Counted from the first letter of the stretch, positions 20,781 to 32,660 are shown. The stretch: DNA of 64,000 nucleotides from Nephrocerus scutellatus (GCA_947095585.1 OX352761.1:34873777-34937776); one strand, 5' to 3'. Program-made: numbers and translations. Notes: a model not told the origin generated them from the sequence alone.

Positions 20781-21713
20781 AACAGCAATCCAGGAGATGC
20801 GGTTGACAGGGAATGGTGTCTTACAAAAAATAGAATATGACATAAATTACAGCTGTCATGCAAGACATAATGTGCTTGAAGTGGTCTTTAAAGCAGTAAA
20901 TGAATGCCCATGCACTCTTCGCGTGTGTGGCAGATTCAAGAACATAAGCCTTTTAAATGTCAACGCACCTACAGATGATTCCCCGGATGATGAAAAAGGA
21001 GAATTCTTTAAATCAGTCAAACGTGAACCTCATGCCTGCATTCAGTATGATGTAAAAATTATTCTGGGGAATATAAACGCCAAATTAGTTAGGCAGCCAG
21101 TATTTAGGCAGTACAATGGCACAAATTGTATACACGAGAACACTAATGATAATGGACAACGCGTCATAGAGATGGCAGCAAGCAATAATTTGGTCTTTAC
21201 AAGTACACGTTTTACGCGTAAAAATATCTCCTGATGAAATCATCGCAACCAGATAGACCGCCGCTAGAACCCGGACCACTAACTTGTTGGTAAGTGCTCC
21301 GAAATCGTATTGCATCATCACAAAAGACTGCATCCGCGATTCAGATTCAAGTCAACACGGCTGCCCTTCGCATAGATCGGAACGACTGGTTCGATGACGA
21401 ATGTAAGCTTGCGACTGAACTTAAGAATGTTGCAATCGAGCAATGCAACAATCTCATAGAACGCCGGTACACAAACTAAAATATAAAAAGCTCAGAAGAT
21501 ATGAAAAAAAACCAGTTCACCAGCGAAAGAAATCAGTCTGGAAAAGAATCTAGTCCGTGAACTAGAACAGTACAGAAAGCGAGAATCGCACCTGTTCTAC
21601 AAAAGAGTCCGCGGTATGACGCAATATACACCGCGTTGCACATACTGCAAAGACAAAGAGGGTAATCTAATCGCCGATCTCAAAGACATTTAGAGCGATG
21701 GGAAGAGCACTTT

Positions 21714-22074
21714 CACGAGTTGCTAAATGGCCAGCTGAATCGTCTTTAAAAAAATAAGCGGAGCTCATAGATCAGGAAGTCCCGCAATACACCAAGCAAT
21801 TCATAAACTAATAGTGGAAGTATGGGAGGAAGAAAAGATGTCAGAATACTGGTGAAGAGGCATCCTGTGCCAGATACATAAGATGGGAGATATCACGAGT
21901 TGCTAAATGGCCAGCTGAAATCGTCTTTAAAAAAATAAGCGGAGCTCATAGATCAGGAAGTCCCGCAATACACCAAGCAATTCATAAACTAATAGTGGAA
22001 GTATGGGAGGAAGAAAAGATGTCAGAATACTGGCGAAGAGGCATCCTGTGCCAGATACATAAGATGGGAGATAT
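21714..22074 (+). repeat. 180-bp tandem duplication inside RTE-A
   Basis: The segment starting CACGAGTTGCTAAATGGCCA at 21714 recurs at 21894, near-identical except for one extra A and a G/C change (GGTGAAGAG versus GGCGAAGAG). The breakpoint falls at the short shared word ATCAC. This duplication repeats part of the RT entry region, including the EEKMSEYW block. Confidence 0.9.
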
Positions 22075-22140
22075 CACAACGGGTAGCAATTATCGTGGTT
22101 AAATGTTGTTGAGTACCGCGTATAAGAGTTTCTCCTTTAT

Positions 22141-22440
22141 CTTTCAAAACAGAATAGCCCTATACGCTAAAGTCATCATTGGTCCATACTAGTGTGTGGG
22201 TTCATCCCAGGCAAATCAACAACTAATCAGATTTTCACCCTTAGAAAGGTTATGGAAAAATGTCTAGAGTTCCAAAACTCAGTACACCCTCTTTCAAGAC
22301 AGGATAGCCCTATACGCTGTAGTCATCATTGGTCCATACTAGTGTGTGGCGTCATCCCAGGCAAATCAACAACTGATCAGATTTTCACCCTTAGACATAT
22401 TATGGAAAAAAGTCTAGAGTTTCCAAACACAATACACCAT
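22141..22440 (+). repeat. 150-bp tandem duplication inside RTE-A RT
   Basis: The unit at 22141-22290 (CTTTCAAAACAGAATAGCCC onward) is repeated at 22291-22440 with about 10% divergence. At 150 bp it keeps frame and yields two successive PGKSTTNQIF/PGKSTTDQIF blocks. Confidence 0.88.
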
Positions 22441-23397
22441 CTTTTTATAGACTTTAAAACCACCTATGATAGCGTAGCCAAAGTAGAACTTTAAAAAGCC
22501 ATGAGAGCATCCCAAATAAACTGACACGACTATGTAGGATGATCATGACCAATGTTATAAGTCAATTAAAAATATCCGGATCATTATCAAGCTTATTCAA
22601 CATCTATAACGGGCTCCGAAAAGGGGATGGACTGGCTTCAACCTGACTTTGGAAACAGTGATCCAAGACTCCGATGTAACGGCGAGAGGAACAATCTTCT
22701 ATAAGTCCATTCATATATTGGCTTATGCAGACGATATTGACCTCGTTGGTAAAACCCAAGAGCTGTACACCGGTTTTCCGATCGAGCGAGCAAAATCTGG
22801 GGCTGCACTTAAATGAGGGAAAAATAAAGTACATGGTGGCCACGTCTACGAGCAGAAGATTCAACATTGGTTCCTCAATCAGAATAGTGGAACGCGTATT
22901 TGAAGTAGTGCAATCTTTTCACTATCTCCGAGAATTCGGTGCTTAGCAAAGCAAAAAAAAAAGTATCTGACCTCTTAGCTGCGTTCGAGAGAAAAGTCTT
23001 ACGGAGAATTGTTGTCCCGTATGTGGGGAAGGGCGATTCCGGAGGCTCTGTAATGATGAGATCTACAAGCATTATTGCGATGTCGACATCATGAAGAGAA
23101 TTAAGCTGGGTAGGCTTCGCTGGGCAGGACACGTTGCGGTATGCGGTATGATTAATGGGACACGACAGCGAGGCCGGCCAAGTCTACCCTGAAAGCATGG
23201 CTTACACCAGGAGCCTAAAGTTTAGGGATACCAAAACTGGATGACATCGGCTCGAAATTGGGACCGGTGGTGAGGATAATAATGATGATAGTCATGCGAG
23301 TATTCTTTAAAATTATCTATTTACTACAGTAGACACATACTTTGTAACAATGTTCCTTTTCTGTCAGTTCTTATTAATAATAAGTATAAGCGCTTGT

Positions 23398-23631
23398 GGG
23401 CGCCGTAGCTTTGTGGATAGCTGCCGAGCAGGAGGTTCGTGGTTCGAATCCCAGTAACACCAAAAGTATTTTTCACTGTGTCCGAAAGTAATAACTTGTC
23501 ACGGAAAGCTTCTCAATTCGCCGTTCGTATACGGCATTAAATTGTAGGTCCCTTCGATTTGTGTGCAAAAATATACATGCACAACATGGAACGCAACGGT
23601 CTGTCGCGCCGAATATTGTTATTATTATTAT
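23398..23631 (+). mobile_element. tRNA-derived SINE copy S2
   Basis: Head GGGCGCCGTAGCTTTGTGG (A box decayed), B box GGTTCGAATCC near 23430-23441, the family body (AAAAGTATTTTTCACTG, AATAACTTGTCACGGAAAGC), GTCTGTCGCGCCGAATATTG and a TTA-repeat tail. Flanks AAGCGCTT (left) and AAGCGTTT (right) look like a diverged target-site duplication. It lies just downstream of the RTE-A 3' end. Confidence 0.8.
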
Positions 23632-23739
23632 AAAGCGTTTAATATGCAGTGCTAAAAACTGTAGCTCTGTTTAAAAAAATAATAAAACTTTCAGAAAATC
23701 AGTAATACAGTGTGAATAGTTAAATTGAGTGTCGAACTA

Positions 23740-24270
23740 ATGTGCTTACAAAAGCGAGGCATTCGCCTAGGATGGAACATTTCTCCTTACACTGAGTGTG
23801 GAATATACTGCACAAGATGTTGCATTTACAGAGACAATACCGCCGGTTATGGAGTCAAAAAATTTTAAAGATCCGGTTATGCCCTGTCAGTAAAGCGAAC
23901 ATACTCCGACCATTTCTTCTAGATATTCCTAAAAGAAACTTGGCAGTGTTTTTTAATCAAGACTAAAATTGGTTCCGGACCAGTAGGAACAGCACACGAA
24001 CCGCTTCTTGCAAGTGCATTATTGCCTTTTATTCCTGTATGGCCCGGAACCTAGATAATAGTGATAGATTTCCATCTTGAAATAGAGTTTTCTCACATTT
24101 TAGAACAATCTTCGAGTTGCCACAAGGTGGTAGAGTAGCTTGGCTGTCACTACATATTTTTAAAGTTTAATTTTTGTATCCTTTTTGAGACAGCCCAGTT
24201 AGCAACTTGTAAAATAGAAAACATTTCTGTTTGAATAACAGTTGGTCATTTTCCAAATGCCAATGCCGAT
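23740..24270 (-). pseudogene. LINE RNase H and zinc-knuckle remnant (R1/I/jockey group)
   Basis: Minus-strand reading with frameshifts: KLLTGLSQKGY region, SDSQAT (RNase H block with catalytic Asp), VPGHTGIKGNNALARSGS, PTGPEPILVLIK, then LLTGHNRIFK and a Cys-rich end (RYCLCKCNILC). This is the standard order of RNase H and the terminal CCHC-like knuckle of R1/I-type and some jockey-type LINEs. The tryptophan preceding VPGH is replaced by a stop. It is unrelated in detail to the RNase H fragment at 1.5 kb. Confidence 0.65.
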
Positions 24271-24279
24271 TTAGAATGC

Positions 24280-25385
24280 TCATCTAATCATCACTCAGTC
24301 CACTCATCAGTAAGGTATAAGAGAACCGTCGGTAAAGAATTCCATAAGGACCAAGATTGGCAGTTTGTGTCATTTGACATTTTACACTTTGGTAATAAAA
24401 TAAAGAAGGGTCGTAAAATGTGGTGTGTATGGTGCGAAATTTGGGGTGGCACGGTTTCACTGGATTCTACTGGAAATTCTCTTATGGTGACTGGTGAGTG
24501 GTATACAAACATGCATACATACTTAATAAGTTGCCGTCGGAGTAAAAAATGAATTTGAGGATTACGATTGGACTCATTTTATAGGCAAAACTTTTACATG
24601 GACGGTTATTATTGACAGGACGAGCATATCCTTTTATTTGGATACCAGTCAGCCAGTCATAGCACTGTAGTAAACTTAGATTTTACAAATACATATTCAA
24701 TCTAAATTTTTACAATTTACAATTAATGCATTCTTCTCATTTTCCCCAACACATATGAACATCACTAGCTTACACATTTGTCGTGTTTACCTAATGATTA
24801 ACATTACGTAAGCTATGTGTAAGCATTGCAATTCAACTAAAAAACTTAATCCAAATAGGTACTTAAAAGATCCGCTCTTAAAATTAGATAAAAAGTACGT
24901 TTTTCACTTGCACTTTCCCAATTTATCAAAAAAAATTATTTTCTGCGCCCTTGCATCATTTTGCCATCGGATCAACAAGAACTCCTTATTCTAATCGTCT
25001 ACCTTCTGTGCTTATATGTTTCCTTACGAAAAATGTTTATTCTTTCAATCTTTTGAGCGATCGAGCATTGAAATTTAGTAGGTAGTATCCGAAAGTTTTG
25101 GATTCGTTATCTCTTCTCGCTTTGTCACTTGGTACCTGAATAAAAACGTCAAGCATTTAAAAAAGTCCCTATAAAATAATTTAAGGGAACATTTTTTGTT
25201 ATATGAACTATTTTAAAAGATGACGCTTAACGCTTTTATTTTTATTATCGCTTTTATCGCTGCGTCGACAGACAGTTGTCTGAGAATGTTGTCCTACTAA
25301 ATGGACAAGTCCGCACTGAGCAGAATGTCAATTATGCTGCGACCTCAGATATAAGACACGGCATTTACAATGCTTTCGTGTATCG
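24280..25385. other. No supported gene
   Basis: Single-copy-looking AT-rich DNA; short frames on both strands at 24291-24552 overlap one another and have no domain. Nothing else can be supported. Confidence 0.4.
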
Positions 25386-25389
25386 TATT

Positions 25390-25905
25390 GATGCGAAAAC
25401 ACATCAGATCTTAATAAATCATTCCACATACATGTTGTGCGGCTAAAGAAAGAATCTCTAAACTTAACAGTACGAAGATGGGCTTGAGATAAGCTGATAA
25501 ATATTAAGAGCGCGACGATTATTGAGGTTGAATTTGTGGATAGAAGGCATGCATCTGGCTATTTCTCTTGAGCACCGATGATGATAGTAGAAATAAAAAG
25601 GCGACTAATGATCTTGGAGCGAATCTATTGATATCGCAATTTTTTCGTCACCGATAAGTTTTTAGGATCGGTTCTGTATTTTATATATGATCCGCCTAAC
25701 GGCATAAACCAATTTTACACTCAAGTTTAGAGTCTTGTAAATAGTAAGCAGATCAGAGGGTGTATAATGTAATGTACAATGCAGAATGTAGAATAATGTA
25801 GAAATGATTCTATTATTGCATGTGGTGAGTTTCCAGCTTTGGCATCCGAAAGTCTCTGCTTTTAATAAAAGGGCTTGCATTCAGCGTCAATTCGGGTCTC
25901 TGGTT
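25390..25905 (-). pseudogene. Diverged LINE-B-like RT 3' region
   Basis: Minus-strand frames give LHYTPSDLLTIYKT, then KLIGDEKIAISIDSL, YYHRCSREIARCMPSI and a MWNDLL block, which align in order with TPSDLATIYKAY, LKLIGDVHTAKTI, FFHKRFSKEISRCIPP and MWNELPDSVFP of LINE-B. Divergence from copies B1-B4 is much greater than among those copies, so this is an older or sister-family fragment. Confidence 0.6.
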
Positions 25906-25909
25906 GGAT

Positions 25910-26630
25910 CAATTTTTGAACGTGGAGATTTACCCGTGATATGTAGTTGTTGCAGTTCTTTGTAAATTATTTTGTTTGGTGCTATTTCTTTAAAGAACGA
26001 ATTCATAAGCGATACTTCTGATTATCATCTGATTGGAGTTATTTCCTTAAAAGTGCAGCTTTGTGTATCAACATGGTGTTTATTACATATATTATAAGCG
26101 CAAGCTACGGCCCCTTCAGGCCCAAATAGATAAAATATTAAAAAGTATACAGCGCAAAACTGATTCCTACGAATCAATTTCGCAGCTGTTAATAATGCTT
26201 GCGAATAAAGTCAATGCCTTTGTAAAGTTTCAAATTTATAGTTCCGACCTATAAACGTTGGTTGAAGACTTCAAAGTTTCGAGGTAAGTCATCAGAACAA
26301 AATTTGATTCTCCTTTTCCGCCAAGTGCACTGGCAAAGGCAACTCATCATTATTTTCCAACTTTGAATTTTTATTTATATTTGTACCTATTCAAAAATAA
26401 TTTTCAGTTAGTGTTAAGATATGCTTCAATAAGAAAAGTTACTTTTAATAAAGTTCGGAAATATAAATTGTTGGCTTTGTTTTATATGTTAAAGTATACT
26501 TGTGACTGCAAACAATACAAATATAACTCGCACGATTGAACTTAAAGTTACTATAAGATAATTCCAGCACTAAAATATTGAAAAGTAGACAAGAACAGAG
26601 CTTAGGTTATTATTATTATAACAAATAAAC
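25910..26630. other. No supported gene
   Basis: AT-rich stretch; a 63-codon frame at 26063-26254 has no recognised domain. It ends at an ATT-repeat near 26610, directly before the Penelope-like fragment. Confidence 0.4.
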
Positions 26631-26633
26631 ATT

Positions 26634-27815
26634 ATGAACATTGAAGAACGACAAATTTTCTTACTACGATGTAGGAATGAAGAAGTGTTATCCCGAAGTT
26701 TATTCTAAATAAAGGAAAATGCTATATGCTCTTGCATAGCAAGATCATCCTTTTTATGATAATTTAAAACGTTCAAAGAAGTTGTTCCTTAGAAGACTAT
26801 CTTCAGAAATTAGAACATCTTGTTCTTGAATTCAAAATTTACGTAAACAAAAAAAGAAAATTTTAGAAAATAAATTTCAAAAATTAAATAGTAAAAAAAA
26901 TTGATTTTTTGATTGACAAAACCAATGTAGTTAACTTGACTATCGTAAATATACCAGAAGAATGTTATATTGTTTGGGTTTTGGCCCTAAATTTAGTTTT
27001 TCCGTTGAAAATAAAAATATTCCAATGATTGATATTCTTGCTGACATAGAAGCTATGTTCACAGAAGAAGATATAACAACAGCCAATGAAAAAAGAACTA
27101 CAATGATTACAACTGATGTAACACAATTCTTAAAGGAAAACCAAATGTGTCAAACAATAGTAAAATTTTACAAAAAGCTCGGATAATAACAACTAAATTT
27201 ATAAATAACAATAAAAATATTTTTATTACGAAATCAGATAAAGGGAAAGACGAATATCTACAAAAAATGAGTGACTTACTTAATGACCATGACACTTTTA
27301 AAATTTTACAAAGTGACCCGACCAATAAAAACAATAAGATTTTAAAAAATATTGACGAACGCAAGAACAAACATATTATAAATAACATTCAAAAATTAAA
27401 ACTTAAACTCCACAATCCAACTTCCCCAAGGATATTAGGCTTGCCCAATGTACCATTACGACCTATAGTGTCCACTATAAATTCTCCAGCTTATAATCCG
27501 AACGCCCACGTTGGGCTAAACATTATGAGGGTGCAAACCCCTTAAGTGTATGTACATAATAAAAAAAATTCTATCAAAATAATATAATAATGTAATATAC
27601 TTAAATCATTGACATTTATTTCATTTGTATTTAAAGAAAGTATAAAAGTTATAAAGTGGGATAATAATGATATTATAGCTTCATTGGATGTTGTATCACT
27701 ATTTACTTATATTCCTTAAGATATAGCAAAAATTGCAATATCTAAAAGATAGATGGATGGACCGATGAATGCAAATTAACAAAATATGAGTTTCTTAAAT
27801 TGTAAGATTCATGGT
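26634..27815 (+). pseudogene. Penelope-like element, N-terminal part of RT
   Basis: From ATG 26634 (MNIEERQIFLLRCRNEEVL) the plus strand reads, through frameshifts, LGFGPKFSFSVENKNIPMID, ILADIEAMF, NNKNIFITKSDKGKDEYLQK, MSDLLNDHDTFKILQSDPTN, LGLPNVPLRPIVSTINSPAY and, after a short insertion, IIASLDVVSLFTYIP (RT motif A region). 'F.TK.DKG...', '.DPTN' and 'PLRPIVS.INSP.YN' are characteristic Penelope blocks. The element breaks off about 20 residues past motif A (ECKLTKYEFLKL) where an RTE-type fragment begins. A LINE-B tail (27497-27575) interrupts it. The downstream half appears at 32.74 kb. Confidence 0.72.
27497..27575 (+). mobile_element. LINE-B 3' tail fragment inside the Penelope-like element
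   Basis: AACGCCCACGTTGGGCTAAA and GGGTGCAAACCCCTTAAGTG followed by A-rich sequence match the LINE-B 3' end in B3 (35385-35452). It is a heavily 5'-truncated insertion that separates the Penelope blocks SPAYN and DVVSLFT. No clear duplication is seen at the edges. Confidence 0.7.
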
Positions 27816-27818
27816 TTC

Positions 27819-29640
27819 TTATTTCTTTCCTTTACTCAGGGGGGAGCATAGGGCTTCTACAAACGCCCGCCAACAAACTCGATTTAACGCCAGAGGTTTC
27901 AAGAGATGCCACTCGGTCCCATGTGATCTTGCTTCCTCTTCTATTGTCCTTTTCCATGTCTTGATAGGACGGCCAACTCGACGGCTACCTTGTGGATTCC
28001 AGTCGAGCGCTAGTTTCGTAATATCGTCCGCTGGCTTTCTCAAAGTGTGGCCAATCCAGCTCCATTTTCGTCGTCTGATGGTGATCGCGATTGCTTCCTC
28101 CTGCATTACTCTTTGCAAGTCTTGATTGGTAATAACGTCCGGCCATCTTATTCTCAGTTTCCTTCTTAAGCACTTGTTGTCGAAGGCTTGGAGGCGCGTC
28201 ACAATTGACTCTGTGACTTTCCACGTTTTGCAGCCATACAAGAGTACTGAGAGAACGTTAGATCTGAAGATCGTTAGCTTTAAATTCCGGGAGATTTGCG
28301 AGGAGTTCCAGATATTATTTAGCATACTATAGGAGTGTCGCGCCTTATTTATACGAGAGCACACATCCGAGTCAGCACCACCATTTTTTGACATCCAGCT
28401 GCCCAAATAACAAAACTTATCGACTTCCTCTATCTGATGTTCGTCAATCGAGAGATCACATGTTCCACTACCGTTAACGCGAAGTAGTTTTGTTTTTGTG
28501 ACGTTAATTTTTAAACCCACTTTGTTAGCGTGGAGTTCTAGTGAGTTTGATTTTCGCTCCATGTCACCTAGCGATTGTGATAGTCATCGTCATAGTCCAG
28601 GTCTTCTTAGCGGTGAAAAACCCGATAGAGTACGGGTTACTATTTTCATCACCCAGTCGATAACAATTGTGAAAAGCAATGGTGAGAGGGTTCAACCTTG
28701 CTTGACTCCCGAGTAGATGTTGAAAGGTGAGCCAAGATGGCCGTTATGAATGACGCGGCATATTTGGTCACGGTACAACTCCTTAATGATGTTAATGAGT
28801 TTTTCCGGAACACCATAGCTAGACAAAATCTGCCACATCATGTTTCGGCCTACGCTATCAAAAGCGCGTTTTAAATCTACAAAAACCATATTTTACATCC
28901 AGTTTTCGCAATTGCTCAAATCACCTTTCTTGGGGAGTTTAACTATTAAGACTTCTTTTAACGACGATGGAATGGATTCAGATTCCCAGATATCTTGATA
29001 TATCGCATGCAATGTTCGCGTAGTTACCTCGACGTCACTATCAGCCGCTTGCTGGGCTTGTGTTGCGATGTTACTTAGCCATGCTTGTTTGTCGTTCCTA
29101 GCTGAACGGCCAACTTGCCGGTCCAGATCCCTATACTTCCGCGCTAATGAGCTTCGCTCGGCACCCGAGGCCGCGTTCTCTGCTTTGATGGATTGGCGTT
29201 TACGAATGGTGTTCCATGTGCTATCTGATATCCATCATTTTCTGGTTTTGTCAGGATAACCTAAAATGGATAAGGCTGCTTCCGTATACGCACTTACTGT
29301 TTTCTCGCATTTAGACTTTAAGGTTTGGGGCTGTATCGCAGAGAGAGACTGTTGTACGCGTGATACATATTACAGTTTCACATCTGGGTCTTTCAGAGCT
29401 GCTACAGCTGGCTTTCTCGTTATTTGACTTCGTGTGGTTGAGTGGACCGCGATCTTCAATCGCACACTGCCAACCACAAGGTGGGGGTCGCTGTAGACGT
29501 CGGCTGCTCTTCGGGTTCTAACGTCCAGCAACGATGATCGGCACTTGCGGCTTATAGCGATGTGATCAATCTGGTTGTTGTACATGTGATCAGGAGAGGT
29601 CCAGGTGGCTTTGCGGATGTTTTTGTGGGGAGACACACAT
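27819..29640 (-). pseudogene. RTE-like LINE (RTE-C), endonuclease C-terminus to 3' end, internally deleted
   Basis: On the minus strand, from 29640: HKNIRKATWTSPDHMYNNQ, DHIAISRKCRSSLLDVRTRR (endonuclease end), a linker, then the RT entry SLKEVLIVKLPKKGDLSNCE. At about 28890 it jumps to MVFVDLKRAFDSVGRNMMW (motif A), so the region between entry block and motif A is lost. It then runs to a GVKQG motif B stub and resumes in the 247-codon frame 28562-27819 (GLKINVTKTKLLRVNG, FCYLGSWMSKNGGADSDV, SVLLYGCKTWKV, RKWSWIGHTLRKPADDI, LDWNPQGSRRVGRP, WRAFVEALCSP). Motif C is missing as well. This is the late region of an endonuclease-RT LINE of RTE-like type; the exact clade is not certain. Confidence 0.75.
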
Positions 29641-29990
29641 GCGTATAAAATTTGAAGAAAATCGGGTACTTCTTTTTATAAAATTTTTATGGGTGCCCCC
29701 CACCCTGGGGCTCGATCACTTCCAAATTTTTACAAAATGTGTATAAAATTTAAAGAAAATCGCGTACTTTTTGTTAAATATTTGTAAAGGAGCCCCCCGA
29801 CCCCGCAGCCCGAGGGGACCCAAATTAATAGAAAGTGTTGTCATGGGAGATACACATGTGTGCAAAGTTTCAATTAAATCGGGCTTTAGGAAGTGGGTTA
29901 AAAATTGACCACAAGATTTGGTGTGCCAGCCAGACAGCCAGCCAGCCCCGGCAAGTGAAGTTAATATAGAGAATTTAAAAACAGTGTTTT
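29641..29990 (-). repeat. Repeat E copy E1a, about 105-112 bp internal tandem units
   Basis: Three tandem units marked by GTATAAAATTTGAAGAAAAT at about 29634, 29738 and (diverged) 29850, each followed by GC-rich text such as CCCTGGGGCTCGATCAC. The edge has GCCAGCCAGACAGCCAGCC and then GAAGTTAATATAGAGAAT (about 29966-29983). The same edge, inverted, opens copy E6 at 55.88 kb. No coding content. Confidence 0.65.
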
Positions 29991-29999
29991 TAAAAGTTT

Positions 30000-30095
30000 T
30001 ACCTGATTTTATTTAAACTTTGCACCTTGTGTATCCTCCGATTAGAGAATTTACACGAAAATTTTTAATTGTTATGGGTTGTTTTTTCTTTTAAT
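30000..30095 (+). repeat. Repeat E fragment E1b (distal edge)
   Basis: A unit remnant (GATTTTATTTAAACTTTGCA) runs directly into ATTAGAGAATTTACACGAAA and TATGGGTTGTTTTTTC, the distal edge also seen at 38265-38320 and 56228-56275. It lies in opposite orientation to E1a, so two partial copies abut. Confidence 0.6.
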
Positions 30096-30319
30096 TAATT
30101 TGAAATCACAATGAATCTCAATGTATTTATATTTCGATTTCGATTGCAATGTCATACATAGCAAACCAATCGAAACAAAGCATTTGTGTGTCTTTTGAGG
30201 GTATTTTGGTTGGTCTTTTATGTGTCTTTTGAGAGTCTTTTGTGGTCTTTTGAGGGTTTTTAAAGGTCTTTAGAGGGTCTTTTGGGAAGTCTTTTGAGGA
30301 ACTTTAGAACGTTTTTTGG

Positions 30320-30420
30320 TGCGGCTTGCATTTTTTGGTGCTTAAAGTCTAATGGCATGTCAGTAGGAATCATTGGGATGCGTTGACATATCGCAAAACA
30401 AAGTTCGTGAAAATGTATCA
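30320..30420 (-). pseudogene. Possible Helitron helicase fragment
   Basis: Minus-strand AICQRIPMIPTDMPLDFKHQ resembles the 'PRIPLIPTD.PF.FKRLQFP' block of Helitron PIF1-like helicases, also visible at 16.97-17.05 kb. Only about 25 residues match and flanking blocks are not seen. Confidence 0.4.
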
Positions 30421-30539
30421 GATCAGCTGTCAAATGATATTTGCGCACATAGCGCCAACTATTGGAGTCTATTGGAATAGAAATGAAATAACGACATTTG
30501 TTGGACAGATCGAGAATCAACACAAAATTAATTCAATTC

Positions 30540-31100
30540 AATTCAATTCTTTATTTATAGCAGAAAAACGTTACAATAGTTCTGAATAACGCTCAATTTA
30601 CAGAGATTTGATAAATTATATCTTACTTCTCAAAAACTTATAATGTAATATTTTAAGATTTATTGTTTTTAAAAATATTCTGTAGGAAAGCTATAATTAA
30701 AACCTACAATTCAATCGACTTAGATGGTAATGACTAGATAAAAGAAAAACTATAAACGTAGTAAATACATTTTTGTAATAACAAGTATGTACCATTGGGT
30801 ATCTATGGCTGATGGCTCACTCTTACCCATACGGAAAACAAAATAAATTTCAATAAAGCTAGCCCCACCCCACCTAAAAGGGAGTACCAATTTTAGCACT
30901 AATTTATTTCCCCCGCGGAATGATTAATTTTGATCTTGGACATTTTTTCCGTAGAGTGCTTATTTTCCGAGATATTTTAAAGTTTCAGCTTCAAATAATC
31001 ACCCGGTATAAGGGATGATTGTGTTGCCTTTAGCTGCTTGTTTCGCAAATTTTTGAACTTAAGGTTTTCTTTTTCTTTCAGCCGTGAAAGTATACTGCGG
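30540..31100. other. No supported gene
   Basis: AT-rich; starts with a short (AATTC)n run at 30530-30547. No repeats or frames that can be assigned. Confidence 0.4.
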
Positions 31101-31348
31101 TGTACCGTTTCTTTCATCGCCTGACAAATTCGTTGTGTTTTATCTCGTTTGTATACGTATGTTCTAAGTGTAGTTCATCAAAAATTTTCTGCAATAGAGA
31201 ACTCAGACAGTACAAAGAACCAAAAGAACCAAAAGAACGAAATGAACGGATCTTTTGAATGGCTCTTCGTCGTGACTGAACCAAAAGATTCAGTACACTA
31301 AAGAGATCCATTTTTCCCACCTCTAGTATGTAGCTTAACAAGTTAGCA

Positions 31349-32135
31349 TTAAACAATAAGACTATTTATAAGCAGGTTCTCTGACATTTGGCAGCTCGTA
31401 AAAAATGCCTGCTTTATTGTCATTCTTTTTTGAGATATGTATTGTATGTTGGATCTATCATGCAGCACTCGAGTGGAATAATGCCACGGCAGATCTAGAC
31501 ACATTTTCAATAATTTGTTTTGGGCTATTTGCAATTTGCACAATCACCCCAGACCGCGGCGCCATATAGGTAAATTGCTTCGAAAATGGTCTTACAGATT
31601 ATTATTTTATTTTCTATGCTTAACAAAGGCTTTCGATTTATCAAAGAATATAGCATTTTGATCGCCAGATTTGATTTTTTAATAGTTTTCGAAATGTGTT
31701 CGCTAAATAATAGTTTTTTGTCAAGATAGATTCCTAGATATTTCACTGAATCTTGCCATTCCACTTCCACACCAGCGAATCGCAGCGGACCTATCGGTAG
31801 ATAGGTAGGCTTTCTTCTTCTTGGGAAAAAAAATAGCTTGTGACTTCCCGGTGTTTACCTTTATCTTCCAGCGATTAAAGTACTTCAAAAGTATTTCAAT
31901 CGCATTTTGAATTCAATAGTGAAACTAAGCTCATGCGACGCGAAAACTCCCGTATCGTCAGCGTAAATGGCGTATTCACAGTCCGGCAAAACTGGTATAT
32001 CTGACGTGTATATATTGTATAAAAGAGGTCCGAGTACAGATCCTTGGGGAACTCCTGCAGGTATATATTTCTCCGTAGAAAATTTGTTTTTAATGTACAC
32101 ACGAAAAAAGCGGTCACTCAAAAAACTACCAATAA
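31349..32135 (-). pseudogene. Jockey-like LINE RT fragment
   Basis: Minus strand: FFRVYIKNKFSTEKYIPAGV, PQGSVLGPLLYNIYTSDIPV (motif B), AIYADDTGVFASH (motif C), a frameshifted KVNTGKSQAIFF-type block, VKYLGIYLDKKLLFSEHI, LYSLINRKPLLSIENKIIIC, YLYGAAVWGDCANCK, LQIAQNKLLKMCLDLPWHYS and RVLHDR. This order is the jockey-clade pattern from motif B to the end of the RT thumb. The 5' part (motif A and endonuclease) and the 3' end are missing. Confidence 0.8.
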
Positions 32136-32149
32136 TTTTAATTAAGTAT

Positions 32150-32660
32150 GTGGGAAATTATAATTTATTAATTTGTGCAATAGCCCTTTATGAAACAAAA
32201 TTAAAAACGAATTTAATTTGCGTTTTTCCAGATTTTTCATTTTACCGAAAACATTCGGTTGAGTTATTTCCTCAAAAAATATCCAATGCATCGTTTTCAA
32301 AAATTTTCCTACTCTCTTTTGTAATTTTCCCGAATTTTATTTTGCTAAAAATTTCTCCGGGAGCATAACGAACAAAACAAAAATCAACTAAATATGTCGT
32401 TCCTATCGTCAGTTATGATCGAGAGTGCATAAACAAATTATGATTTTGCTGTTTGTCCGAATTTTCGACTTTTTTTTTGTAATTATCTTTCTTTTCCAGG
32501 ACCATACATAATGAACAAAACAAAAAAAGAATTACGCAAATCCATTGTTCGAATCGTGAGTTATGGTCGCGAGTGCATACAAAAACCTATGAAAAACAGC
32601 AATTTGAGTTTTCAAATTTTCCTGGCAAGTTTTCTAATTTTTTTCAGCATACACCTTATT
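32150..32660. repeat. Dispersed repeat G copy 1, with internal tandem unit
   Basis: Two similar blocks contain TTCGAATCGTGAGTTATGGT and the variant TTCCTATCGTCAGTTATGAT, each followed by CGAGAGTGCATA or CGCGAGTGCATA and flanked by AACAAAACAAAAA. The reverse complement of this text recurs at 45.1-45.19 kb (AAACTCGCGACCATAACTAA, CGATTCGAACGC), inside a possible Helitron. The spacing of the two blocks is about 150 bp. Confidence 0.55.

Larger units (their letters stand above)
20785..23285 (+). pseudogene. RTE-type LINE (RTE-A), endonuclease plus RT, heavily decayed
   Basis: In order: endonuclease blocks (CTLRVCGRFKNISLLNVNAP, YDVKIILGNINAKL, NDNGQRVIEMAASNNLVFTS, STRFTRKNI), a linker (NDWFDDECKLA, 21386-21420; RESHLFYKRVRGMTQYTPR, about 21580-21640; CTYCKDKEGNLIADL), the RT entry (EVWEEEKMSEYWRRGILCQI), CGFIPGKSTTNQIFTLRKVM, FIDFKTTYDSV (motif A), YADDI-type motif C reduced to WLMQTILTSLV in frame, FHYLREFG, and the 3' block RLRWAGHV near 23120. 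The set and order fit RTE-clade elements of flies. It ends in an ATAATGATGAT-like tail near 23280. Numerous stops. Two internal tandem duplications are listed separately. Confidence 0.75.

Noticed and set aside
29633..30000. CRISPR-like regular repeats
   Set aside because: Units of about 105-112 bp without short unique spacers in an animal genome; these are minisatellite units of repeat E.
31967..32368. 133-codon plus-strand frame
   Set aside because: Antisense to a jockey-like RT and then low-complexity repeat G.
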